Positions 1-8,660 of a stretch of 64,000 nucleotides of DNA are shown piece after piece. The notes below the pieces were generated by a model, which saw only the letters and a list, made by a program, of their open reading frames with translations, had not been told where the DNA came from and did not search any database. The translations under genes and the position numbers were made by a program. Location of the stretch: the NCBI RefSeq assembly GCF_002215495.1, contig NZ_CP021378.1, positions 3,426,659 through 3,490,658 of the forward strand, read 5' to 3'. The DNA is from Porphyrobacter sp. CACIAM 03H1 (GTDB lineage: Bacteria > Pseudomonadota > Alphaproteobacteria > Sphingomonadales > Sphingomonadaceae). Position 1 is the stretch's first letter. Each line of letters begins with the position of its first letter.

Positions 1-1156
1 CGGTCCGACCCATGTCGAGGAACTGGTCGATGGCGAGGATGATCGCCACGCCCTCCACGGGAAGCCCGAACATGGCCAGCGTGCCGGTGATGACCACGAG
101 ACTCGCGCGCGGCACGGCGGCGATGCCCTTGGACGAGATCATCAGCGTCAGCAGGATCATGATCTGCGTGCCGATGCTGAGGTCGATGCCATAGGCCTGC
201 GCGATGAAGATCGTCGCGAAGCTCATGTACATCATCGAGCCGTCGAGATTGAACGAGTAGCCCAGCGGCAGCATGAAGCCCGAGATGCGGCGCGGCACCC
301 CGAAGCGGTCGAGCTGCTCGAACAGCTTGGGCAGCGCGGCCTCGGAGGAGGCGGTCGAGAAGGCAATCATCAGCGGCTGGCGGATGTAGCGGATCAGCGT
401 CCACGTCCGCGCGCCGAGGAACAGCGCCCCCGCGCCGAGGAGGATCACCCACAGCAGCACCAGCGAGAAGTAGAATTCCAGCAGCAGGGTGAGATAGGTG
501 CCGAGGATCGCCAGCCCGCTCGCCGCGACGACGTTGGCGAGCGCGCCGAACACCGCGACCGGCGCATAGCGCATCACGTAGCCGGTGACCTGAAGCATCA
601 TCTCGGCGAGCGCATCCGCGCCCTTGACTAACGCCTGCCCGCGCTCGCCGATGGCCGACAGCGCGACCCCGGCGAAGATCGAGAAGACGAGGATCTGCAG
701 GATGTTGTTGGTCGCCAGCGCCTCGACCGCGTTCTTGGGGAAGATCGAGAGGATGAAGTCGGTCGCCTTCAGCTCCTTGACCTCGCCAACTGCGGCAGTC
801 GCGGCGGCCACATCGGGGATCGGCGCGCCGACGCCGGGCTGGAAGATGTTGACCAGCACGAGGCCCAGGCCGATCGACACAAGGCTGGCGGTGATGAACC
901 AGGTCAGCGCCCGCACGCCGATGCGGCCGAGCGCCGCGCTGTCGCCCATGTGGGCGATGCCGACGACGATGGTCGAGAGCACCAGCGGTGCGACCAGCAT
1001 CTTGATGAGGTTGAGAAAGATGTCGCTGAGCAGCTTGAACCACGGCGCGATCGATTCCTTGATCACCGCCGGATCGATCGTCTGGTTGAGCACCTGGCCG
1101 ACGATCACGCCGAGCACCATGCCGACGAGGATGTAGAGCGTGAGCTTGCGGTCCAT
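1..1156 (-). CDS. Dicarboxylate/amino acid:cation symporter (DAACS/SLC1 family), 3' end cut off
   Basis: Reading the minus strand from an ATG at 1156 gives an open frame to the window edge with no stop, so the C-terminus is missing. The N-terminus (MDRKLTLYILVGMVLGVIVG) and the recurring hydrophobic segments are those of sodium- or proton-coupled dicarboxylate/glutamate symporters of the inner membrane. Near the edge the frame reads AIDQFLDMGRT, the conserved segment near the end of the transport core. The gene lies 50 bp downstream of a second DAACS gene on the same strand, so co-transcription is likely. Substrate (glutamate, aspartate or C4-dicarboxylate) cannot be told from sequence. Family assignment is secure; the specific name is not. 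Confidence 0.9.
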   Translation of the reverse strand, partial: MDRKLTLYILVGMVLGVIVGQVLNQTIDPAVIKESIAPWFKLLSDIFLNLIKMLVAPLVLSTIVVGIAHMGDSAALGRIGVRALTWFITASLVSIGLGLVLVNIFQPGVGAPIPDVAAATAAVGEVKELKATDFILSIFPKNAVEALATNNILQILVFSIFAGVALSAIGERGQALVKGADALAEMMLQVTGYVMRYAPVAVFGALANVVAASGLAILGTYLTLLLEFYFSLVLLWVILLGAGALFLGARTWTLIRYIRQPLMIAFSTASSEAALPKLFEQLDRFGVPRRISGFMLPLGYSFNLDGSMMYMSFATIFIAQAYGIDLSIGTQIMILLTLMISSKGIAAVPRASLVVITGTLAMFGLPVEGVAIILAIDQFLDMGRT

Positions 1157-1206
1157 TTCTGCCCGTTTCCGTTGAATCGCAGCGCGCAATCCGACCGGAC
1201 GCCTGC

Positions 1207-2442
1207 TCAGATGTCGTCTGCGCTGACCAGCTCTGCCCTGTCAATCTCGCCCGTGAGGCTGGCCACTGTTACGGCCACGGCGGCATCGCCGGTGACGTTG
1301 GTGGTGGTGCGCATCATGTCCATGATGCGGTCGACCCCAGCGACGAAGGCGATGGTCTCGAGCGGCACGTCGACTGCGCCGAACACCAGCGCCATCATGA
1401 TCAGCCCCGCCCCCGGGATCCCCGCCGCGCCGACCGCCCCGAGCGTGCCCAGCAGCGCGATCATGCCGTAGTCGGCCCAGCTCAGATCCACCCCGAAGAT
1501 CTGCGCGCCGAACAGCGTCGCCAAACCGAGATACATGGCTGTGCCGTTCATGTTGATCGTCGCGCCGAGGCTCACGACGAAGCTCGCGACCGAACTCGAG
1601 ACGCCGAGATTGCGCTCGGCGCAGCGCAGCGTCACCGGCAGGGTGGCGTTGGAACTGGCGGTGGAGTAGCTCACCGCCATCGCATCGACGATGCCGCGGA
1701 AGAAGCCCGTGACCTGCTGGCGCGCCACCAGCTTGATCATCCCGCCATAGACCAGGACGATGATCAGCGCGCAGCCGAGGTAGTTGAGGAACACCAGCTT
1801 GCCGAGCGCCGCCAGCGCATCGAAGCCGAGCGTGCCCGCCACCCAGGCCATCAACGCGAAGACGCCGAAGGGGGTGAGCTCCATCACGATCATGGTGACC
1901 TTCTGCATCACCACAGAGCCGCTCTCGAAGATCCGCAGCACCGGCGCGCCGTCCTCCTTGGCCATCAGGATGCCGATCCCGATCAAGAGCGAGAAGACGA
2001 TCAGCGGCAGCACGTTGACGTCGGCCATGACCTGGACGGGGCTCTGCGGGATCATGCCCAGCACCATGTCGCGCCATGTCGTCTCGTTGGGCGGAGGGGC
2101 TGCGCCCATGTCGATGCTGGAGGTGTCGACCCCCACGCCCGGTCCGATCACGGTGCCCAGCCCCAGGCCCAGCCACACCGAGATCTGTCCGGTCACCACG
2201 AACAGCAGCATCGCCCGCCAGCCGACCGCGCCAAGCTTTCTCAGGTCGCCGATGCTGGCGACGCCTGCGACGAGGCTGAAGAAGATCAGCGGCACCACCA
2301 GCATCTTGATGAAGGCGATGAAGACATCGCCGATGATCTTGATGCTCTCGGCTCCGGGTCCCCACAACCGCCCGGCGATGATGCCGAGGATCAGGGCAGC
2401 TATAACCCGCTGCCACAGGGGAACCCGAAACCAGACCGACAC
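1207..2442 (-). CDS. Dicarboxylate/amino acid:cation symporter (DAACS/SLC1 family)
   Basis: A complete 411-residue inner-membrane symporter. The family signatures are visible: a serine-rich hairpin loop (YSTASSNATLPVT, about residues 258-270), NMNGTAMY in transmembrane segment 7 (NMDGT in most relatives) and the second hairpin around GIPGAG. It would import a dicarboxylate or acidic amino acid with sodium or protons. It starts 4 bp after the stop of dapE and lies 50 bp before another DAACS gene on the same strand, so the three look like one operon. The Asp-to-Asn change in the NMDGT motif touches a cation-coordinating segment and may alter ion or substrate choice; that is inference. Confidence 0.92.
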   Translation of the reverse strand: MSVWFRVPLWQRVIAALILGIIAGRLWGPGAESIKIIGDVFIAFIKMLVVPLIFFSLVAGVASIGDLRKLGAVGWRAMLLFVVTGQISVWLGLGLGTVIGPGVGVDTSSIDMGAAPPPNETTWRDMVLGMIPQSPVQVMADVNVLPLIVFSLLIGIGILMAKEDGAPVLRIFESGSVVMQKVTMIVMELTPFGVFALMAWVAGTLGFDALAALGKLVFLNYLGCALIIVLVYGGMIKLVARQQVTGFFRGIVDAMAVSYSTASSNATLPVTLRCAERNLGVSSSVASFVVSLGATINMNGTAMYLGLATLFGAQIFGVDLSWADYGMIALLGTLGAVGAAGIPGAGLIMMALVFGAVDVPLETIAFVAGVDRIMDMMRTTTNVTGDAAVAVTVASLTGEIDRAELVSADDI

Positions 2443-2446
2443 GACG

Positions 2447-3601
2447 TTACTCCTTCAACTCCTCGCCCAGCGCCAGCGCCGCGCGGGCGATGCGGGCGTA
2501 GATGCGAGCGAGCACGGCGAGATCGGGGATCGCCACCGCCTCGTCGCGCTTGTGCATGGTCGCGTTGCACAGGCCGAATTCGATCACCGGGCACACGCTG
2601 CGCAGGAAGCGCGCATCGGAAGTTCCGCCGGTGGTGGAAAGTTCCGGCACCACCCCGGTCTCGGCCTCGACCGCCGCGCTCACCAGGGACGAAAAGGCGC
2701 CCGGCTCAGTCAGGAAGGGCTCGCCCGAGATGATGGGCCGCGCCTTGCCGCCGTGCTTCTCGGCGATGGCGCAGACGCGGTCGGACAGGCTCTTGCCGGT
2801 GTGCAGGTCGTTGAAGCGGATCGAGATGCGCGCGTGGCCGGCCGCGGGAATGACGTTGTGCGCGCGGTTGCCCACGTTGATGTCGGTGATCTCGAGGTTG
2901 CTCGGCTGGAACCACTTCGTCCCGGTGTCGAGCGTCAGGGCGTCGAGTTCGGCGAGGATCGCGACCAGCCGGGGCAACGGATTGTCGGCGAGGTGGGGAT
3001 AGGCGACGTGGCCCTGCGTGCCTTCCGCATCGATGAAGATGTTGACCGAGCCGCGCCGCCCGATCTTGACCATGTCGCCGAGCCGGTGGACCGAGGTCGG
3101 CTCGCCGACAAGGCAGAGGTCGGGGCGGTGCCCGGCGGCCTCCATGTGATCGATCAGCGCCCGCGTGCCGTGGAGCGCCGGGCCTTCCTCGTCGCCGGTG
3201 ATGATAAAGCTGATCGTGCCGGCGTCCTGCGGCACCTCGGCGACGGCGGCGACCATCGCCGCGATCGCGCCCTTCATGTCGACCGCGCCGCGCCCGTGGA
3301 GCAGCTCGCCGCGCACCTGCGGCTCGAAGGGATCGGAGGCCCATCCCTCACCCGGCGGCACCACGTCGAGATGCCCAGCAAAGGCGAAATGGCGCGAGCC
3401 TTCGGGTCCGGTGCGCAGGGCGAAGAGGTTCTCCACCGGCGCCTCGTCGGACCCTTCCGGGCCATCCCCCCGCCTGAAACGGTGGACGGCAAAGCCCAGC
3501 GGCACTAGCATCGCCTCGAGTTCGGCGAACACCGCCCCGGTGGCGGGGGTGACGGAAGGCGCGGCGATCAGGCGCTTGGCAATATCGAGCGTGTCGAGCA
3601 T
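2447..3601 (-). CDS. dapE: Succinyl-diaminopimelate desuccinylase DapE
   Basis: This 384-residue M20-family metallohydrolase hydrolyses N-succinyl-LL-2,6-diaminopimelate to LL-diaminopimelate and succinate, a late step of lysine and peptidoglycan precursor synthesis in the cytoplasm. The metal site is intact: GHLDVVP (residues 76-82, His and Asp ligands), GRGAVDMKG with the bridging Asp near 108, and TGDEEGP with the catalytic Glu and its neighbouring ligand near 138. Length is typical of DapE rather than ArgE. It heads an apparent operon with two DAACS symporters. The link is unusual, but the succinate it releases is a dicarboxylate, which may be coincidence. Confidence 0.93.
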   Translation of the reverse strand: MLDTLDIAKRLIAAPSVTPATGAVFAELEAMLVPLGFAVHRFRRGDGPEGSDEAPVENLFALRTGPEGSRHFAFAGHLDVVPPGEGWASDPFEPQVRGELLHGRGAVDMKGAIAAMVAAVAEVPQDAGTISFIITGDEEGPALHGTRALIDHMEAAGHRPDLCLVGEPTSVHRLGDMVKIGRRGSVNIFIDAEGTQGHVAYPHLADNPLPRLVAILAELDALTLDTGTKWFQPSNLEITDINVGNRAHNVIPAAGHARISIRFNDLHTGKSLSDRVCAIAEKHGGKARPIISGEPFLTEPGAFSSLVSAAVEAETGVVPELSTTGGTSDARFLRSVCPVIEFGLCNATMHKRDEAVAIPDLAVLARIYARIARAALALGEELKE

Positions 3602-3630
3602 CTTGACGGGCCTAGCAGGAGTTGCCTCCG

Positions 3631-4098
3631 ATGCCCAAGCTCGATCTTGCCGCGATCCCCCTGACCAATGCCACCGGCTACCCGCCGCCCTTCGATGCGG
3701 CGGTCGAGGGGCGGTGGTATCGCCGCCTTGCGCCTGCGGCCGGGTTCGGCCTGATGGGCGCGAGCCACGTCACCCTTCTGCCCGGCGCCTTTTCCTCGCA
3801 GCGCCACTGGCACCGCGGGCAGGACGAACTGGTGGTGATCCTCGAAGGCCATGCGGTGCTGATCGACGATGCCGGCGAAACGTCCGTCGGCCCGGGCGAC
3901 GTGCTCGCCTTTCCGGCCGGCAAGGCGAACGGGCACTGCCTCCACAACCGCTCCGGGGCGCCCTGCGTCTTCGTCGCGATAAGCGCCGGCGACAAGGCCT
4001 CCGACAGCGGGGAATATCCCGACATCGACATGGTGTTCGACGCCGATGGCTACGCCCGCAAGGACGGCACCCGCTACGACGCGCGCCGCGTACCGTGA
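3631..4098 (+). CDS. Cupin-domain protein
   Basis: A 155-residue single-domain cupin. The metal-binding motif 1 is visible as RHWHRGQDELVVILEG (two His and a Glu), followed by the GPGDVLAFPAG segment. I chose the ATG at 3631 because AGGAG at 3617-3621 sits 9 bp upstream; the in-frame TTG at 3622 is too close to that site. The gene overlaps the next one (LysE exporter) through GTGA, so they are translationally coupled. The substrate is unknown. Members of this group are often sugar-phosphate-binding or small-molecule-binding cupins, and nothing here discriminates. Confidence 0.85.
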   Translation: MPKLDLAAIPLTNATGYPPPFDAAVEGRWYRRLAPAAGFGLMGASHVTLLPGAFSSQRHWHRGQDELVVILEGHAVLIDDAGETSVGPGDVLAFPAGKANGHCLHNRSGAPCVFVAISAGDKASDSGEYPDIDMVFDADGYARKDGTRYDARRVP

Positions 4099-4718
4099 TC
4101 GACCCTCTGGTCGACTGGGCGGGCTTCGCCCTTGCCGTGCTGCTGGTCGAGGTCACGCCCGGGCCCAACATGGCGTGGCTGGTGACGCTGACCCTGTCCG
4201 AGGGGCGCGGCGCGGGGCTGAAGGCGGTTGCCGGCGTGGCGCTCGGGCTTGCGGTCAACGCCGCGCTCAGCGTCATCGCGGCGAGCCTGATCCTGGCGCA
4301 GGGCCCGGCGCTGACCACGGCGGTTTCGGTGCTGGCGGCGGCGATGATGGTGTGGCTGGCACTCGAGGCATGGCGCGATGCGGGCGAAAGCTCGCCCACC
4401 GCCACCCCGCGCCGGAGCGGGGAACGTCACGCCCTCGCGGGGTTCGCGATCAATGTGCTCAACCCCAAGTCGGCCCTGTTCCTCATCACCGTGATGCCGC
4501 AATTCGTCGCGGACGGGCGGCCGACCATGGAGCAGGGACTGGTGCTGGGGGCGGTGAGCGTCGGGATAGCCACTGCGATCCACGGCGCGCTGGTGCTCGC
4601 TGCCGAGCACGCCCGCGTGGCGCTCATGGCGGAGAGCCGCGCGCGGATCGTGCGGCGGGTGCTGGCGCTGGCGATGCTGGGCGTGGCGGCGTGGTTCCTG
4701 ACCAAGGCTTTCGCCTAG
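4095..4718 (+). CDS. LysE/RhtB-family amino acid exporter
   Basis: A 207-residue membrane protein beginning at the GTG that overlaps the stop codon of the cupin gene. The LysE signature PGPNMAWLVT lies near residue 25, and NPKSALFL is present in the second half. About six hydrophobic helices separated by short loops fit this family of inner-membrane exporters of lysine, homoserine, threonine or similar small compounds. The overlap with the cupin suggests paired function, perhaps sensing or handling the exported compound; that is inference. The exact substrate cannot be assigned. Confidence 0.88.
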   Translation: MIDPLVDWAGFALAVLLVEVTPGPNMAWLVTLTLSEGRGAGLKAVAGVALGLAVNAALSVIAASLILAQGPALTTAVSVLAAAMMVWLALEAWRDAGESSPTATPRRSGERHALAGFAINVLNPKSALFLITVMPQFVADGRPTMEQGLVLGAVSVGIATAIHGALVLAAEHARVALMAESRARIVRRVLALAMLGVAAWFLTKAFA

Positions 4719-4725
4719 CCGGGGA

Positions 4726-5388
4726 TCAGCGCACCATCTCGAACTGCTCGATCACCCATTCCTCTTCCTCGGCCGCGCCCGTCCACTCGCGCATCCATTC
4801 ATGCTCGGTGATCGCTTCCATGTAGGCCTGTGCGAAGCCGGGGACGCCGATGCCGTAGGTGACGAAGCGCGTGACCACCGGCGCATAGAAGATGTCCGCG
4901 GCGCCGAAGGTTCCGAACAGGTAGGGCCCCGCGCGGCCGTGGCGCGCGCGGGCTTCCGCCCACAGACCGAGGATGCGCACGATATCGTGGCGGGTCGCGT
5001 CTGACAGGCCCGGCAGTTCCACCCGGCGGCGGATGTTCATCGGCAGTTCGCGGCGCAAGCTGAGGTAGCCCGAATGCATCTCGGCCACCATCGCCCGGGC
5101 CATCGCGCGCGCGGGCTCGTCCTTGGGCCAGAACCGCTCGCGCCCGACCTTGTCGGCGCAGTATTCCATGATCGCGAGGCTGTCCCACACCACGGAATCG
5201 CCGTCCCACAGGATCGGCACCTTGCCGCTGGAGGGCTGGACCTCGCCCATGTCCTGCTTCAGCCGGTCCCACTCCTCGCCCATGATCGGCACGGTCAGTT
5301 CCTCGAAGGAGAGGCCCGACTGCTTGACCGCGAGCCAGCCGCGCAGGGACCAGCTCGAATAGTTCTTGTTGCCGATGATGAGTTTCAT
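4726..5388 (-). CDS. Glutathione S-transferase family protein
   Basis: A 220-residue cytosolic protein with the two-domain GST layout. The N-terminal thioredoxin-like half contains KNYSSWSLRGWLAVKQ (possible catalytic Ser/Tyr), the cis-proline motif GKVPIL and DSLAIMEY, the glutathione gamma-Glu contact. An all-helical C-terminal half follows. It would conjugate or otherwise use glutathione on an unknown electrophile. It is convergent with the LysE gene with a 7 bp gap and stands alone on its strand. Confidence 0.9.
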   Translation of the reverse strand: MKLIIGNKNYSSWSLRGWLAVKQSGLSFEELTVPIMGEEWDRLKQDMGEVQPSSGKVPILWDGDSVVWDSLAIMEYCADKVGRERFWPKDEPARAMARAMVAEMHSGYLSLRRELPMNIRRRVELPGLSDATRHDIVRILGLWAEARARHGRAGPYLFGTFGAADIFYAPVVTRFVTYGIGVPGFAQAYMEAITEHEWMREWTGAAEEEEWVIEQFEMVR

Positions 5389-5498
5389 GGGCCGTCTGCT
5401 CCACCTTGCGAGAACGGTTGAGCGGCTCCCCTAGGAATTCAGACTTCCCCTGTCGAGGCTGAACGGTCTAACGCAGGCAGGAATCGAGGAGCCCGCCC

Positions 5499-5918
5499 AT
5501 GACCCTGCCCCCCTTCCACCTCGCCTTTCCCGTCGACGATCTCGCCGAGGCGCGGCGCTTCTACGGGGAGGTGATGGGCTGCGCCGAGGGGCGCTCGTCG
5601 GACGAGTGGGTCGATTTCGATTTCCACGGTCACCAGATCGTCGCCCACCTCGCGCCGGGGCAGGCGGGTGACCGGGCGTCGAACCATGTCGACGGGCACG
5701 GCGTGCCGGTGCCGCATTTCGGGCTGGTCCTCGAAATGGCGGACTGGGAGGCGCTCGCCGAACGTCTGCGCACGGGCGGCTGCACCTTCGTGATCGAGCC
5801 GACCATCCGCTTCCGGGGTCAGCCCGGCGAACAGGCGACGATGTTCCTGCGTGACCCTTCCGGCAATGCGCTTGAGTTCAAGGCCTTTGCCGATCAGGCT
5901 AACTTGTTCGCCACTTGA
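5499..5918 (+). CDS. VOC-family (glyoxalase/dioxygenase fold) protein
   Basis: A 139-residue vicinal-oxygen-chelate protein. The N-terminal repeat begins [19 protein letters not shown] with a metal-binding His, the second repeat supplies HFGLVLEM, and the C-terminus carries [15 protein letters not shown] with the final Glu ligand. This fits a mononuclear metal enzyme of the glyoxalase / extradiol dioxygenase superfamily, substrate unknown. GAGGAG lies 7 bp before the ATG. The gene is divergent from the GST gene over a 110 bp gap, which suits two detoxification-type genes under separate control. Confidence 0.88.
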   Translation: MTLPPFHLAFPVDDLAEARRFYGEVMGCAEGRSSDEWVDFDFHGHQIVAHLAPGQAGDRASNHVDGHGVPVPHFGLVLEMADWEALAERLRTGGCTFVIEPTIRFRGQPGEQATMFLRDPSGNALEFKAFADQANLFAT

Positions 5919-5964
5919 CCAGTCCGAAAGGAGGGGGTGCGCCATACTGAATATCATCCGATGG

Positions 5965-5980
5965 CTAACGGCCCGGTAAC
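5965..5980 (+). promoter_or_regulatory. CtrA-like half-site pair CTAA-N7-GTAAC before the secreted-protein cluster
   Basis: The sequence CTAACGGCCCGGTAAC lies 25 bp before the ATG of the first gene of the DUF11 cluster. It resembles the alphaproteobacterial CtrA box TTAA-N7-TTAA(C), with two mismatches. A closely similar element occurs at 13857-13872 before the last gene of the same cluster. Assignment to CtrA is inference from consensus only. Confidence 0.35.
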
Positions 5981-6004
5981 TATTTTTCCGTAGTTCCCCG
6001 GGGC

Positions 6005-7000
6005 ATGAACACCCATGCTCGCCTTTACGCCTCATTAGCCACGATCCTCGTCCCTGCCATGCTGGCCGGTGCGCTCGCGCCTGCCCCTGCGCACGCCGGG
6101 GGCGTGACCGCCGGAACGCTGATCCGCAACACCGCGGTCGCCAGTTATGACGAGGGGGGCGTTCAGCGCAGCGTCAACTCGAACACCGTCACGGTCCGCG
6201 TCGACGAACTGCTCGACGTGACGCTCACCTCGCTCGACCCGGGGCCGCTCACCACGCGTCCGGGGGACGCGGTGCTGACCTTCGAGCTCACCAACCAGGG
6301 AAATGGACCCGAGGCCTTCCGCCTCGCCGCCAACATGGCCGTCGCGGGCAACGACTTCGATCTCACGTTTCGTGCGATTGCAATCGATAGCAACGGCAAC
6401 GGCACCTACGAGGAAGGCGTTGACGAGATCCTTGCCCAGCCGCAGACGACCGCCGTGCTCGCCGCCGATGCGCGGCCGACGGTCTTCGTGCTCGCCACCG
6501 TGCCGCAGACCGCGACCGACGGCCAGCGGAGCAATGTCGATCTTCGCGCCGAGGCCGTCACCGGCACCGGCACGCCCGGTACGGTCTTCGCCGGCGCGGG
6601 CGTGGACGGCGGGGACGCGATCCTCGGCACCACCGGTGCCGCTGCGACCGCGCGCGGCGCGCTCATCAACGCGGTCGCGGGGGTTGAGCTTCGCAAATCG
6701 GTCACCCTGCGCGATCCCTTCGGCGGCACCAGCGCCGTTCCCGGCGCGATCGCTACCTTCACCATCGAGGCGCGGGTGGGGGGGACCGGATCGGTCGCGA
6801 GCCTTGTCGTCACCGACGCCATTCCCGACGGCACCACCTACATCCCGGGCTCGCTCACGCTCGACGCGGCCGCGCTCACCGACGGCACCGACGGCGATGC
6901 CGGCACCGCCTCCGACGCGGACGGGATCAGGGTCGATCTCGGCACCACCGCCGCCGGCACTGCCCGCGCAATCACTTTCAACGTCAGCATCGATAAGTGA
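6005..7000 (+). CDS. Secreted DUF11-like repeat protein
   Basis: A 331-residue exported protein. A signal peptide ends at about APAHA (residues 28-32). It is followed by a module reading GTLIRNTAVASYDEGG and SNTVTVRVDE that is echoed near the N-termini of the proteins at 7587 and 8661. The C-terminal third (ELRKSVTLRDPF, then VVTDAIPDGTTYIPGSLTL) is a DUF11-type immunoglobulin-like repeat as found in bacterial surface proteins. No catalytic motif is seen. It is first of five co-directional genes and probably a surface or periplasmic structural partner of the large barrel protein at 8661. There is no clear ribosome-binding site before the ATG. Confidence 0.8.
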   Translation: MNTHARLYASLATILVPAMLAGALAPAPAHAGGVTAGTLIRNTAVASYDEGGVQRSVNSNTVTVRVDELLDVTLTSLDPGPLTTRPGDAVLTFELTNQGNGPEAFRLAANMAVAGNDFDLTFRAIAIDSNGNGTYEEGVDEILAQPQTTAVLAADARPTVFVLATVPQTATDGQRSNVDLRAEAVTGTGTPGTVFAGAGVDGGDAILGTTGAAATARGALINAVAGVELRKSVTLRDPFGGTSAVPGAIATFTIEARVGGTGSVASLVVTDAIPDGTTYIPGSLTLDAAALTDGTDGDAGTASDADGIRVDLGTTAAGTARAITFNVSIDK

Positions 7001-7026
7001 AAAACAGCCAGAACAAGGTTCCAGCC

Positions 7027-7515
7027 ATGAAGTCGCTTTCCAAGATCATGATTGCCGCCGCTGCCGCTTCGGCCTTCCCCCTGCCCGCCCTGCCGCTCGC
7101 CGCGCAGAATGCCATCCCCGTCACCCTCGCCGGCGACGTCAAAGCGGTGAAGATCACCACCGACGCCGAGGGCAAGGAGCGCACCGAACTGGTTGAGCCG
7201 ACCAACATCGTGCCCGGCGACCGGCTGGTGTTCGGCACTGACTATGCCAACAAGGGCGCCGAGGCGGTGACCAACTTCACCGTGACCAACCCCCTACCAG
7301 CCGCAGTGCGGCTCGCGCCCGACGCCGATCCGGCGCTGGTGCTTTCGGTCGACGGGGGCAAGACCTGGGGCGTACTCGGCGCGCTTACTGTCACCAATCC
7401 GGACGGCGCAACCCGTCCTGCGACCTACGAGGACGTGACCCACGTCCGCTGGGTGCTGGCGAGCATTGCGCCCGGCGCCTCAGGCAGGCTCACCTATCCA
7501 GCCATCATCCGCTGA
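7027..7515 (+). CDS. Small secreted protein with a DUF11-like domain
   Basis: A 162-residue exported protein with a signal peptide ending near ALPLAAQ (residues 25-30). The mature part is essentially one beta-rich domain containing PGDRLVFGTDYANKG, FTVTNPLPAAV and VLSVDGGKTWG, which resembles a single DUF11-like module. I chose the ATG at 7027, with AAGG about 8 bp upstream, because it begins a clean signal peptide; an in-frame GTG at 6997 overlaps the previous gene. The gene lies 26 bp after its neighbour. The function is unknown; it is probably a partner in the same surface assembly. Confidence 0.78.
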   Translation: MKSLSKIMIAAAAASAFPLPALPLAAQNAIPVTLAGDVKAVKITTDAEGKERTELVEPTNIVPGDRLVFGTDYANKGAEAVTNFTVTNPLPAAVRLAPDADPALVLSVDGGKTWGVLGALTVTNPDGATRPATYEDVTHVRWVLASIAPGASGRLTYPAIIR

Positions 7516-7586
7516 CCGGCGGGAGATGACCGCCACGTCTTGCGGGCGGAATCATTGACGCAGGACCAACACTCGGGACCAGACCT

Positions 7587-8639
7587 ATGAAGACCACCAA
7601 GCAGTTGCTGGGTGCGGTGAGCGCGTTTGCGCTCGTCGCGATGACCAGCGCCCCTGCGTTGGCCCAAGGGACCAGCGCGGGATCCACCATCACCAACGAA
7701 GTCAGCGTCAGCTTCAACGTCAACGGCGTGACCCAGAACGCCCAGACGGCGAGCGACAGCTTCACCGTCGACCAGCGCGTGAACGTGAACGTGACCTATG
7801 CCGGCACCGCCGACACCAGCGTCGGGCCGGGCCAGACCAACCGCGCGATCGCCTTCGACGTGACCAACTTGTCGAACAGCAGCGTCGACCTTGCCCTGTC
7901 AGCGGCGCTCAACGCCGGCAACGCCAACAATATTGGCAACTTCCGTGTCTTCCGCGACACCGACGGCAACCGCGTGCTGAGCCAGGCGGAATTCGAAGCC
8001 GGTTCGATCACCTACCTTGATGAAGTCGGTTCGGCTGCGAACGGCGTCACCGTGGCAGTCATCGTGCTCGCCGACATCGGCCTCAACGCGGTCAACGGCA
8101 ACACCTTCGACGTGACCCTCACCGCCAATGCCCATGCGGCCGGCGGCGTCGGCGCGCTGGGCGCCGAGCTGGTCGAATCCGCGAGCAACACCGCGGGCAT
8201 CGACACCGTGCTGTTCGACGGCCAGGGCGATACCGACGTGGCGCGCGACGGCGCCTTCTCCGACACCGGCCGCTATGCCGTGTCGGGCGCGGTCGTCACC
8301 CTGCTCAAGTCGAGCCGCGTGGTGAGCGACACGGTCAACGGGACCAACAATCCCAAGGCGATCCCGGGTGCGACGGTGGAATACTGCATCACCGTGGCCA
8401 ACGCCTCGGGTGCGGCCACCGCGACCGACGTGGTCCTGACCGACGACCTGCCGACCGACGTGTCCTTCGTGAACGGCTCGATCCGCATCAACGGCGATGC
8501 GAGCTGCACCAACGGGATCGCGGGCGGCACCTTCACCGCAGGCGGCGGCGCCAATGGTGAAGACCGCGTGTCGGGCAGCCTCAGCGACGTCGCTGCCGGC
8601 CAGACCCGCTCGCTCTACTTCCTGGTCACGATCGACTGA
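7587..8639 (+). CDS. Secreted DUF11-domain protein
   Basis: A 350-residue exported protein with signal peptide cleavage after about ALAQ (residue 27). The N-terminal module (GSTITNEVSVSFNVNG ... SDSFTVDQRVNV) parallels the protein at 6005. The C-terminal DUF11 repeat reads SDTVNGTNNPKAIPGATVEY then VLTDDLPTDVSFVNGS, and its first part is nearly repeated in the last gene of the cluster (SDPVNGNSNPKLIPGAIVEY). It holds two cysteines (CIT and SCTN) that could form a disulfide. No enzymatic motif is seen. Likely extracytoplasmic and structural, upstream of and co-transcribed with the barrel protein. Confidence 0.82.
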   Translation: MKTTKQLLGAVSAFALVAMTSAPALAQGTSAGSTITNEVSVSFNVNGVTQNAQTASDSFTVDQRVNVNVTYAGTADTSVGPGQTNRAIAFDVTNLSNSSVDLALSAALNAGNANNIGNFRVFRDTDGNRVLSQAEFEAGSITYLDEVGSAANGVTVAVIVLADIGLNAVNGNTFDVTLTANAHAAGGVGALGAELVESASNTAGIDTVLFDGQGDTDVARDGAFSDTGRYAVSGAVVTLLKSSRVVSDTVNGTNNPKAIPGATVEYCITVANASGAATATDVVLTDDLPTDVSFVNGSIRINGDASCTNGIAGGTFTAGGGANGEDRVSGSLSDVAAGQTRSLYFLVTID

Positions 8640-8660
8640 TCCTCGATCCGGACTTAGGTC

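Noticed and set aside
1784..3508. 574-codon + strand open frame across the symporter and dapE genes
   Set aside because: It runs antisense to two recognised genes and has no family resemblance.
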